Assembly: GCA_951812925.1 (NCBI GenBank)
Contig: OX638370.1
Coordinates: 37,513,948-37,577,947, forward strand
Reading direction: 5' to 3'
Length of the DNA: 64,000 nt
Source of the DNA: Calliopum simillimum
Lineage: Eukaryota > Arthropoda > Insecta > Diptera > Lauxaniidae
Position 1 is the first letter of the stretch. Every line of letters starts with the position of its first letter. This document shows, in pieces, positions 48,301 to 61,500 of this stretch. A program made the position numbers and the translations under genes. The notes beneath the pieces were generated by a model. The model saw nothing but the letters and a program-made list of their open reading frames with translations. It was not told where the DNA came from and ran no database searches.

Positions 48301-51300
48301 ATAATAAAAATATAATATTTTGAGCAATTTTTGCTATCTTTTTTTGACATTTTTAAAACACTTAATTGCTTTTTTTTCTGGGAAATCGAAATAGAAATAT
48401 CTTGGGTGATATTACCTAAAGGCATTTACAATTATGTTTCAAAACAAAACTTATGCAATTTATGTGTATATATAACGTTAAATAAAATGATCATTATCAA
48501 TAAATATGTATGGACTGAACTGTCCATTTTCGTACCTATCTATGCACGTAGACTAATGCACTATGTTGAAATAAAAGCTTTTCCTTATCACCTATACGTT
48601 TTATTTTTATAACTATCACCGAGTTCGATAAGAGAAATTAATTAAATTTACAAAACTTTATATTGCCATTACTCAGTAACGTATTTGTATCCCAGTAAAA
48701 AATAAAATAATGGTCAAACTGTACGAATTTGAGTCCTGAAAACTAACATATACTTATACTTATGTTCCTTTCTCGATTTTATAGCCGATTTTGGAGGCTT
48801 GGAACCTCCTATTTACGATGCTGAACTTTTTTTTCTATCATGTCAGGATTCTGAGTTTTCCGTGCTTCAAAGTGCAGAAAAGCTGTCTTCTTGTCAAATT
48901 CGTTCATAGTCGGCTAAATGACTGACCATTAGGGTGTCTCTTATTTGGGAAAAGTCAAAATTTGATGTCGCGCTCCCCCAGAATCGAAAGACTTTGAGAA
49001 AAAAATGAGATCCCCTAAACGACAGTTGAGAAAAAAATGAGATCCCCTAAACGACAGTTTTTTTTTAAACGAATTGACCAGTGCCACGAAGACATTCAAA
49101 TTTAAATGAAAATTAACATTGATTTTATATACTTCTTGTTTTAACTTGCTGGGAATCACGTTGCTTGAAATATTTTTCGCCATCAAATGTGTATCTAATT
49201 GTTTTCGGGTCGCTGAACACGATACAAGTGTCAAAATTAAATTTTGACAGCTGATTTCAAATCAAAACACCGAGAAATGGAGGTTAAACCGGTAGCTTGT
49301 GTTGACACGTGTAGCCGTTGACAGCTGTCAAAATTTAATTTTGACACTTGTATCGTGTTCAGCGACCCGAAAACAATTAGATACACATTTGATGGCGAAA
49401 AATATTTCAAGCAACGTGATTCCCAGCAAGTTAAAACAAGAAGTACATAAAATCAATGTTAATTTTCATTTAAATTTGAATGTCTTCGTGGCACTGGTCA
49501 ATTCGTTTAAAAAAAACCTGTCGTTTAGGGGATCTCATTTTTTTCTCAAAGTCTTTCGATTCTGGGGGAGCGCGACATAAAATTTTGACTTTTCCCAAAT
49601 AAGAGACACCCTACTGACCATAGTAGTATTTTTCTCAGGAGTTAGTAGGTTAGTAGAAGGTTTGCAAAATCAGTTAACAGACTGTCCGTTTACTCCCAGT
49701 TTTTGCAAGTTTTTACCCCAAATCTCTCGTTTACGCATAAAACGTACACAAACGAGAGCTTTTCGGGTAAAAACTTGCAAAAACTTGGAGTAAACGAACA
49801 GTCTGATAACACTGTTCGACAATTTCGAAAGTTTTTACCCCAAATCTCTCGTTTACGCATAAAACGTACACAAACGAGAGCTTTTCGGGTAAAAACTTGC
49901 AAAAACTTGGAGTAAACGACAATTTCGAACTTTTTGTAAAACACATCAGAAAATCCAAAAAATTCTAAACATAGACGTCGAAAAAAATACCGTGTCTCGT
50001 GGTTTTTCACCACCACGTCACATTTTTTTTTTTAATCGATTTTTGAAGTTTTTAACTCCACTGTACCTACATGAAGAAAACAAAAATAGCAAATCGTTGT
50101 ATTTAACTATATGATCCTTACATCTGAGGTGCATCATGTGTTCAGCAAACTTATTCAGAATATCACGAGGAATATTTTTGTAGAAAACTTTAACCCTCTA
50201 CATCCCCCACATATGGGGTCATTTATACCCTTTTACTAAAAAAGTGCAAAAATGACACCTAAAATGGGAGAATATTGAGTCAATATGTACCACATAAATA
50301 TTTGGTATCAAATTTCGAAACTAGTTGCTGAACACTAAAAAGTCGAAATATCATCCCGAAAGCCAACAAATCGTTCAAATCAATGAGAACTTCTCACATC
50401 GCATATTTATTACATCTCTGATGCACTTTCCTTAAGTTATAAGCATTTTTCGTCTTAGGTAACTCTTTGTGAAATTTTTCGTAGAATATTTTTGTAGAAT
50501 AATTAAACCCATTGTAGTCCGGTTTTTTTTTCACCCACTGTAAAACTCTAAACTAAATTTTTTTTAAAAATCGTTGTCCTAAGATCATGACGAAGTCACA
50601 CAATGAACATTTTCCTAGAACTCATTAACCCATTATATCCTGTGTTATAAGTCTTTTCAACCCCCTTTTTCCAAAAAAAAAAAATAAATAAAAACTGTGA
50701 TACAATGAATAAAAGTATTATACAACGGAAAATTTCATTAGGAGTCACCTAAGACAAAAAATGCTTAAAGCTTAAGGAAAGCGCAATGAAATTTGGTACA
50801 CTGCTTCCATCATCAAAGTTAGCTCGTGGGATTGAAAATGAGCAAAATCGGTCAACGGACATGCTTACCGCCCATACAAAAAATATATTCAAAATGCAAC
50901 TTCAGGAGTATTTTTCACGACAATGCAACCGAAATACACATAAACATTACTGAAAAAATACTGCGCAAATTCGGACTAGAGGGCGTGGCAAAAGCTTCAA
51001 AACGCTATACAGAATTTCATTATGCTGTACTGGAAGATTTTTTTGAGATAATCGAACTAAATTTTACTCAAATACCAAGGTCTATAAATGCACGCTCTAA
51101 GTTAAAACTAGACGAACTCGGACAAGGAGGCGTGGCATCTACTTTATAAGCAAAAGCTTCAAAACGCTATACTGAAATCGTGTTTTGAGATAATCCAACC
51201 AAATTTCACTCAGACACTAAGAACTATAAATGCAAGCTCTGAGCAAAGACTGGGTGAACTCAGACAAGAGGGCGTGGCACCTTCCATATAAGCAAAATTT

Positions 51301-54300
51301 TCAAAATACTGCAGTAGTTATAGGGTATTTATTTTTTGAGCAGACCAAAGGTTACAGCCTTACTCGTTTTTTTGTTGGAAAGGTTATGAGGAAGAGCAGT
51401 GCATAGGACTATATTTGTTTTAAAGTGGGCGGTGCCACGCCCCTAAATGGAAAAAACGTTCTCCCGGCTAAACCACTGCAACGATTTCTTTGAAATTTGG
51501 CGTGGAGTTTCTATGAAATTTGGTGTGGAGATAGGATTAGCAGTAAGGAAAGATAAAATGACCATTATGTTTTTCAGTAGGTGGTGCCACGCCCCTAAAT
51601 GGTATAATATGCGATACGTGCTAAACTGCTGCACCGATTTCGAGCATTATCTGACCATATTTGACACCTTTAAGTAAAGTTTCCGTAAAAACAGAGCCCA
51701 ATTTATTTTAATTTCTAACAATATGGTAGTTAATTTACATTATAACATTACTTTTGCCTCACCTGTACACTTCTTTTCAATTAACAAACTGACTTGTCAT
51801 TAGAAGCGTAAAATTTGAATTTCGTTAGTTTCTTGATAACACTTACTGGGTAATTTTTCGAAGAAACGCGGCAATTTTATCAGCATTTTTAATCACGTCT
51901 GTTGTAAGCATAATAAATCAACTAAAACTCTTCAATATACTTGTATTTTTTTTTTTTAATTTTCTTATCACTTTAGTGACGTCATAAAAAAATATAGTAA
52001 AATTTCAAATTTAACAGGCTATTTAGTTTGTTAACAAAACTTTTTAAGTTTAATAAGTCAGTTTTTATTTTGCAGTAAACGAGTTAACTTGAGAACAAGG
52101 CAGGTGATATTAATTTGTAGACAAGAAAACTTTCTTAGCAGACACATTTGCTATATAATTTTTTTTCCGAATTCGGGGCATATTCATAACAATGTAATGA
52201 AACATGGGTCACGCGTAAGAATTGTTTGCCTTACTTTTGAAATAGTTTTAGTTTGGAAAGCAAAGCTTCATCTAATGGCCATACTTTATAAATAGTGCAA
52301 CAAAAATCTTTTATATATGGAAGACAATTTGTTCTTGAAGCGTCACTCATTTTACAGTTTTTTACACATATTTTTATTAGGTATATTTCTTTTTAATTAT
52401 ATCTCTTCTACTTAGTCTTAAGGTCATTTTTTATAAAACTGAAAAAAATGTTTCTTTTAATTTTTTTTTCAGGATGGAAAGCTTCTGGGTACAGAGTGCT
52501 ATCGGTGCCATCAAAGCTTTTGCTTTCGTTTGCGATATAATCACGTTACCAGTTTATTTGGTATTGCAAAGGCCATGGAAACGAAGGCAAGAATCACGCA
52601 GTGTTAAGGTGAGTAATGAGTTATGAAGCAAGTGCATAGTATTACACATAGGATGAAACTGTATTTTTTTTGCCGCTTGAATTTCTTTTACTGCTAATTT
52701 TATTCTTTTCAAATACAAATGCTATTTTTATGACAAAAATATAACAGCAGTGTTCACGTTCCTGAGCAATTGGTCTTGCAAAATGACAAATAGCAAATGT
52801 TTGCAATCACTTGTGAGCTATCTTAAAAGTATAAACATTGTATGTTATCTATTTAAAATTTTATTCCTCTGATAAAATCGTGTGATTAAAAAGGGAGCGT
52901 GGGCGTAAGCAACAAATTTTTACCTAAAAAATCTGTGTTGCAAATGCATGACATATTTATGCCATAGGTTAACAGTTGCGTAAAATGATAATAAATACAA
53001 AACTACGTTGGGCACTACTTATATTTCGGGAACTGGCAACACTAAGGTCAATAGCTAAAATCTGGCAACACCATAATAAAGTTTGACATTTTTTTGCATA
53101 AACGTACTCACAACGTTTTGATGTACAAGTGCTACGTGTATTTGTTTTGTTTACAGTGAGTTAAGAAAATCAATTTGGCGAAAAAATGGAAATTTCAAGA
53201 AAAGGTTTTCGTTGGATTATTTTTCACAACTTTTGACGTGGATTATGTCAATAAGAATGTGTCGATGAACTCAGTTCTTTATACGGCGTTAAATCACCAT
53301 CAAAAACCACAGCATATGGGTGGTATAGTGAATTCAAACGTGGACGTAGTTCGGTCGCTGACAAATTCCGTGAAGGTTGTCCAAAATCGGTTGTTGTGCC
53401 ACAAAACATCGATACACTGCATGAACTTATAATGCAAGATCGTCATGTAGTTGATGCTTTCACTTCCATTGAGTTCTCCAGGGTTCTGTTCCATATTTTT
53501 AACGTTAACTTTCTGTCTTCGACTTCAAACCCAATCCATTCCTTTGCTGATGACAGTAGCATTCATATTGCTATAAAAGCGAGTTCTGCTGGGGTTGAGA
53601 TTAAAATACAGCAAATGAATATCTCAATTCAGAAAATATTAATATGCTTTTAACACAACTCGAGCTTTAGTTTTTACTGTATAAAGTTGTAAGTAACAGG
53701 TTTGCTCTTGTCCGAATTCGCTCATTTTCCAACTAAAGCTGAACTATGCCATCCCTAGCGATTGATCGACATTTAGTTCTAACGGGTGATCCATTAAGAG
53801 CTTCCTACTTTGTTTTCTAAATAAAATACATAAAAATCAATGTATTGATGCAAATCTTTATTTGGAATGATAGTTCGGTTCCTAAAACTCAATATTTAAA
53901 TATTATTTCTTTCAAATGTTGCCCACGACTAGCTCTTAAATGGTTCATTCTGTGTGTCAAATTTTCGACAACTCTTTCAATCATATCGGGCGGTATCAAT
54001 TGAATAACAAGAGTTATGTTGGTTTCCAAAGCGTCAATAGTTTCGGGTTTGTCGGTATAAACAAGTGATTTAACATATCCCCAAAGAAAGTAATCCAATG
54101 GCGCCAAATCACATGATCTTGGTGGCCAATTAACAGGAGCATTTCATCGAACGTTTCCCTCAATAAAGCGATTTTTTCTCCAGCTGTATGACATGTTGCG
54201 CCATCCTGTTGAAACCAGAGGTCGGCTACACTTATATCCTGAATTTTTGGCAACAAAAATTCATTGCTCTGTAGCAAGCACCATTGACCGTAACACAGGC

Positions 54301-55505
54301 TCCATCCGCATTTTTGAAGAAATATGGTCCGATGGTGCCTCCTGCCCATAAACCACACCAAACAGTACATTTATCGGGATACATTGGAAGCTCTTGAATT
54401 GCTTCTGGTTGTTCATCGGCCAAAATACGGCAATTTTGCTTGTTAACGTAGCCTTTCAACCAGAAATGAGCTTCATCGCTAAACACAATTTTTCGATGAA
54501 ATAATGGATCAATTTGAAGTTGATGTAAGGCTCATAAACCGAAATTAAAACGTACACCAAGATCAGCCGGCTTCAATTCTTGTACGTTCTGTATTTTATA
54601 GGCTTTTAGACCAAGATCACGCCAAGATGCCCAAAGTCTGAGATCGACGACGAATGGAGTGTTCACGGTTTTCACGAACTCTCTCTGCTACTGCAGCAAT
54701 ATTCTCTAAACTACGGGCTGTATCTGGTGATGGTGTTACGAATAGTGCACTCAGTTGGACGCTCATAACGACCAAAATGATGTTGAAGAACTCTATAACA
54801 TTCACTAACCGATGACTGATTTTGGTAGTAAGTTTCCACAATTGAGGAGTGGCCGTACCAAAGGATCTAAGTACCATTTCGAGGCAAAAGTAATGTCATA
54901 CTTTTTATGTGCCTAATAGTCCGTTATTTGAATGTTATAATTTTTACAACATAATGACATCAATTTCACACTATCAAGAAAATGTTAAATAAAAACAGAA
55001 AACAATTTTATTAATTTCTAACAAAATGCCACCCGTTTCATATTATGACACTACTTTTGCCTCGAAATGGTACTTAGGCCCCTTGGTACGGCCACTCCTC
55101 AATTAATAAACGTTGTTCAGGAGTAAGTCTATTCATGATTGAGTCGTATTGAATACTGAACACAAACGTCATATGCACAAGCCATTTGCCACTTAATAGC
55201 TGTCAAAACAACACTGTTGGAAAAGGGATTGGATCACCCTTTGACCCTCTGTGGCCCGTACGATTAAGTTGCTTCCTTCTAACTTTTCTCCTTTTGCAAG
55301 ACGGCAATTTGCACCGGATCGTGAACGCTGCTATTATTTTTCATCATATTTCGTATATAATTTTTTTAAATTTTTATTTGGTTTTTTGTGTTTATTTTTT
55401 AATATTTTTATTTTTTTATAGGTTTTTTTTTTATTTTAATTTTTTTTTGATTTTTTATTTTTTTTTTTTTTTTTTTATTTTAAAAAATGTTTAATTTTTA
55501 TTTGA

Positions 55506-55536
<31 letters not shown>

Positions 55537-58500
55537 TTTTATTTTTATTAATTTTTTTTTTTTTTATTTTTAAATCCTTAAATGCAGTTAAACATTTTCT
55601 GTGATAAAAATTCGCTTGTATTGTGCAAATTGCATTTTGCTATTGTTTTAATTTTGTTCGTTATGTGAAAATCGTATGATCTTTGTAGTATTTTGCTGTT
55701 CGTCATTTTGTTGTTGTTTTTCTTGACGCTGTTGTGTTTTGAAGCTCAAAGTTTCGTATCTGAGAAAGTTCAAAGTTTTGATTTGTAAGTTTTTTTTTTG
55801 TTTTGACAGCTGTTGTAAGCTGAAAGTTCAGCTTATAATTGCATCTGTTTGAACTTTGTTATCTATTTATTTTTTTAATTTTTTAGTCTCAAAGATTAGT
55901 TTGTTAACACAAGTTAAGTTCGTAGGTCCAATCCCAAGTTCGAAATTAATAAGCATTAATTTATAACACGAATGCACTTTCAACATATTGCATTAATACG
56001 TACAATATGGTCAAGGCTTTCTAAAGTGTGTGCTTCGGATATTCAAAGTGTTTGCATTTTTAAAAAAAATTTATGAAAGTTCTATTTGAAGGTAGCACGC
56101 TCTATAAACACAGCAAAATATCAACTCAGCTATTGCGAGTATAAATTGAAGGCCATCTGTTTAAAATTGCGTCAAAGTAAACACCGTTTAATAGTTTTCT
56201 TTTAAAGTTGATGGGTTTGTTGAAAAAAGTAGTTATCAAACAATAATTTCATTCAAATTGCTGCTTCGACTGGCGTGTCAACCCAATTTTTTGGTATATT
56301 TTCAATGGTTTAAAGCTCTATGTCACTAATAACCCCACCAGTATTGTGTTTATTTGCCTGAATCATTGCTTGATTGTCAGCATAACATCGAATTTTAATG
56401 GTGCCACACACTGCGTCAAATCGAAATTCCACCCATGCGCCAAATGACGTCGCTCATTAACACGGTTCATTAGACAAATTTTGGACTTTGAGCGCAAAAG
56501 ATCGATCATTGCACGGCTTGTCTATCACTTAGTGCCATTCCGCTGAAACCATACCACGTCTAATTCCTCGATTTCTTGCAAAAAAAAAAAAAAAGAGTTC
56601 TCATGCATGCGTCTGTTTCACCTTCTATTGAGCATTATATTGCCTTTTTAATTTTCGAAGAAGAAATGAACCAGAATTGCTCCATCGCGTTGTTTATTGC
56701 GATAATATCCTAATCTAAAAGCGGTAACTTTTTCATCCATAAAACTGAAAGTACCAGTCTTTCCCCTCAAAACCCAATTTAAATTACATATATCGATTTC
56801 TCTTTTTTCATTCGAAACATCTTATACTAAAATAAAGAAAAAATTAGTTTTTACCATTTTTTTTAACTTTTTTTGGTTAGGATATCTCCGAGAAGAAAAA
56901 GGAACTAACGGTATAGTTCAAATTGGGTTTTGAAGAGAAAGCCTGGTACTTTCAACGACCATACCAGGTTTTATTGCTGAAAAGTTACCTTGTCTTCTTA
57001 TGTATATCGTTTCAAAAATAGCGAAATGTTGTAGCTTTTAGGTTAGAATATCTCAAAAACTAAAAAAATAAGTTACTGGATGGGCGTAATACGTCAACGG
57101 ACACGCCTACCTCTTAAAAATTCGTGATTCCCAAATGTATGCAACACATTATTTCCATATGAAATTATTGTACTTACATGAAAATTTGCATGATCTTTTT
57201 CAGAAAATTTATGAGTTTTGCAATTGGCTTAAATATGTCAAAAATTTTTTAACTTAAATTGAAAGAGTACTTTCTCACCTTAAATTTTTTTAAAGTTAGA
57301 AAATGTATCTAAACCAAGGGTGTCAGCGTAGAACAAAAGTGAGCCAATTTTGGCTCGACACCAAAAACATCAATATTTCTGTACAACATTCACAGAAATA
57401 ATTTTTGTTGTTTTTTTTTTCACGCTCGTCAAAATTTCGCGTTTTTGTTGCTTTTTTGCGTACACGCAAATTCGAACTCGAACCAACATAAAACAACAAC
57501 AACGACTACGTCGCATCAAAATCAAAAACAACAAACAATATGGGTATTAATGCGTTGATGCGCAGTTGCGAAAATGCAAGTCTTTAACGCACTAACGATG
57601 TTTTACAAATGACAAACTTTCGCAAACCGCATTTTCACAACGACGCAAGAGCATTGCGCATCAACGCGTGAATGCCCCTAATTTTTGTGTGTGTCCCAGT
57701 TCTAAGAAATTTTGAAAATTGTTGAAATATTATTGTTGTAAACGAAGCATGAAAAAACAACAAAAAATTGTTTTTGTGATTGTTTAATTCGAATTTGAAG
57801 TTGTTGTAATAGCGAAAATTTTGCGCTGACTGCGCTGCATGCGCTTGGCTCAGTGATTTGAAAACGCTGACACCCTTGATCTAAACGTAGCTAACTTATT
57901 AATTTTTCAAGGAAAATTGCAAACGCTGGATTTTAAAGATTCATTTTGATTTGAGCATATCTTTTAAAACATTTATGTAATCCAAATAATTTTTTCTATT
58001 AATTAATAACAAAATACTAAATTTCAATTAAAATTAATCAGTTTCACATGTAGAACCTTAAAGAGATTTTGGCTAATTTTTTCGAAGAAAAATATGACTT
58101 TTTAGAAAAAGTGCCTATTAACGGCGGCACTTTCCTAGCTAAACATATCTTTATAAAACTGCATTATTAGATTTTTGAAATTAAGTGGGCGTAAAAATTG
58201 ATTTTATTTCCGCCAATATACCACTATGAATCGCCACATTATGATATCTTATTTGAACATAAACATTATACTTCTACATAAAATACAAGGTCTGCCTATC
58301 TCTCTGTCTGTGTCTCGAGAACCATTCGTCCGGTTTGCATGATTTCTTCTTTCCTTTATAGATATTTTGCATGCCAAGGTTTTAGGATACCTTCGGCTTC
58401 GTCCGGGTTCTCCGAAAATCACATAATTCAAAAATCAGTTATCCGATTTACATGATTTTTTACTTTCGAAGACATGCTATCAGGTGAGATTCCAGGACAA

Positions 58501-61500
58501 ACTCTAATTTGAAATACCCTCAGCATCACCCGGAATATTAAAAAAATACCATCAGCTGGAAAAATGTCCAATGCAGCGATATAAAAAAGACCTGATTAAC
58601 AGATATAGATGAGATTGGGTGTATACATTTTAAAAGGGTATCGGGAACGGGCGAACGAAGTCACTCCCTAGTAACTAATTTTACTTTAAAATGAACTAAA
58701 CTCCAAAAGTAACAAGTCCATCAAAAATTTTATGTAAAGAATTTTTTTTTTTTTGTTCACTCCTATGTCAATTTTAAATTCTGTGGCAGAAAGAAAAAAC
58801 TGCTTAAGTCGACCTAAGCATAATAGGTTTGACTTCCAGTTTCCATTGGTTTTGGATGCAATTGTAAGAGTGATTTTACCCAAAACTATAAGAAAATTGA
58901 GTTCAAACCTATTTTGCTTAAGTCGACATTGGCTTTTCCTTCCTGCCACAGAATTTTTTTGTTAATGATAAATTTCTCCAATTTTTTTTCATAGAAATGT
59001 TGTGTAAAAATCATTTCTGTGTAAAAATTTTTTTTTTATTTATGTATAGTAGGGTGGGCCAAATTGTATGGACGAGATTTTATCGACCTCGGCTACCCCT
59101 CTATGTGTAAGTTCATTCAATTCTATGAATGTTTGCCCAAGGAACTATACCTCTGCGTTAAACTTTAGTTCGGCGCATTTTTGATCGAAAATTTTACCTT
59201 TTATTAATATTTTTTTTTATTTTCATACTAAATTTTAAAAATTTTTATAAAAGACAAAAGTAATGTCATTATATGATTTGGCTGGTGTTCTGTCAGTAAT
59301 TAATCAAATTGGGTTCTGATTGTATAAAAAGTTCACTTGATAGCGTGGAATTGATACTACATATTTAAAAAAGTGATATGGGTCAAATAGCCGATTATTA
59401 TGACCGACTTTCAAAATAAACGATTCATATTTTTGGATGAATTTTTTCAAACAAAACACCAACCTAGGCTGAAAGTTCATTCAATTCTATGAATATTTGC
59501 CCAATGAACCATACCTCTACGTTCAACTTTAGTTCGGCGCATTTTCGATTGAAAATTTTACCTTGCGTTTAATAATTATTTTTATGCTTGATTTTCAAAA
59601 TTCTTATAGAGGCAAAAGTAATATCATAATATGTTTTGGCTAGTATTCTGTCAGTAATCAATAAAATTGGGTTCTGTTTTTACGAAAAGTTTACTTGATA
59701 GCGTGGAATTGATTATATCGATACGTCCAACGTAAAAGTTGGTAACTCGAAAATAGTAGTTTTTAGCAATATTTACGGAGAAATTGCAATTTGAAAAAAG
59801 GCGTAAATAAAAATTCACATGCTTATGACGTTTAAAAAAATTAAAATTTTTTATAAAAAAGTAAAAGGCAATAATCCTGATCAAAAACTCTTCAAAAAAC
59901 CACCAAAAAAAGTTTCAGTTTTGCAACTAAGTTTTTACTGTGTCCGTTTCAAAAAATTTGAGTCTAGAGGGTTTAAACGCTAAAGAAAAATCACTTTTCT
60001 TATTTCCAAAGTTGTTTCAAAGCAAATGGTAGCAATAATACCTATCTATAAAAATAACTCTAAGCTTGAATAAAATGTATAGATATATTTATAGATATAA
60101 AGCTGTGCGATAGCAAACCTTTTATGGTGGCACATCAGGTGATAATTTTAATGCTTTAATTGAAAGGCGATTAATAACAATTTTGTACGATTAAAAAAAA
60201 AAAAAAAAAAAATCGCACTATTGACTCTTATAGAGATAATTTTCTTAGGAATTTTAAATTGAAATCAATTTTAAAGAACATCAAAAGTTATTCATTAGCT
60301 GTTACATATTAGAAGTATAATTCATACAACAATTAGAATACCCAAAGGAAACAGACTGCCGAAAACTTTTCGAAAAACCCATTTCTTTAGTGAAATACTT
60401 CACTTGTGGCTCACTAATAAGTTTATTTTATACTGAGTAGAACTAGTCCAAAAACAAGTGCTCTTGTTTTGAGTTACTTTACAATTGAATTGAATTTCTT
60501 TTAAAAATATTTTCCAGGACACGGTGAGTTCCAAACGATTTGGACAAAAGACTCTGTTTTTTCGGGTTTTTATCATTGTTTTTTATTTGTGTTCGGGATT
60601 CTGAAGAATTTGACAACTATGTAATTTATTTTACAGTACTAAAAATAAGTGTCAAAAGGTAGAAATATACATTAAAAATATAAAATTATAGACCACATCA
60701 TACCACACAATATTTCGGTTCCGAATTCTTATCGTTTTTTTTTTGCGTGCTTAAGAGACTACCAAATATTTAAGCGTACACTTTGACACAAAATTGTTTT
60801 CATAGCTAAGCCGTAAAGAAAATGTAAGAGGATGTTCTAGGGACCTAACGCGAAAATATTTATGTAGTTCTATGAAATTCGTATATTGGAGTAGATAATC
60901 TGCCGCTCTCGATACTTTTTTTTATAAGAGCCTCTTAACATATCAGGCTAGGGAAATCGAATTTTTGTGACAATATTATGCTGCATTTATCTTATCAACC
61001 AGCAACATTACACCTTCTTTTAAGTTCTCAATCAACTTTGAAGTGAAAATATAGAAAAATATATGAAAGGTCTTAAAATTTGGTAATTGTTTTTTTTTTT
61101 TTTTACTTGAAAGACTCATCTTGACTTGAAAGTCTTATAATTTGAATTCTTTTTTGGAACAAAAAATGTTTTGCATTATTTGCTTGGATCAGATGACATT
61201 GTTGGTTTGAACTTACTATTCAATGTGTTTATGTAAAACACCTATAAAATTACAAAAATTCATTTAAAAAATACAAAAAATTTGAAGGCGTTACGCGTTT
61301 CGGGACCCGCCATAGGTCAACCATATCCAGACAGAACTTTCAAACATACTATACTTAACCTTTAGCATAAATTTGTTGAGAATCACAGCAATAAGAAAAA
61401 TATGGCAAATGCAAAAAGTTCTAATTTTTGGTTTTTCCCTTGGTATGCATCGTAAGTATGTATATGTATGTATGTATGTATTCTCCTTTAACTCCTAGGA

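Larger units (their letters stand above)
53782..55242 (-). mobile_element. Tc1/mariner element with a nested 257-bp element
   Basis: The ends resemble CGGGTGATCCA (left) and TGGATCACCCT (right). After removing the nested element the length is ~1.2 kb, usual for mariner. It encodes a decayed transposase on the minus strand. Terminal bases are uncertain by a few positions because the right flanking TA is not preserved. Confidence 0.78.

Noticed and set aside
48941..49580. Paired ORFs MTLVSCSATRKQ...
   Set aside because: Identical in both arms of a hAT-type palindrome; noted under the element, not called as genes.
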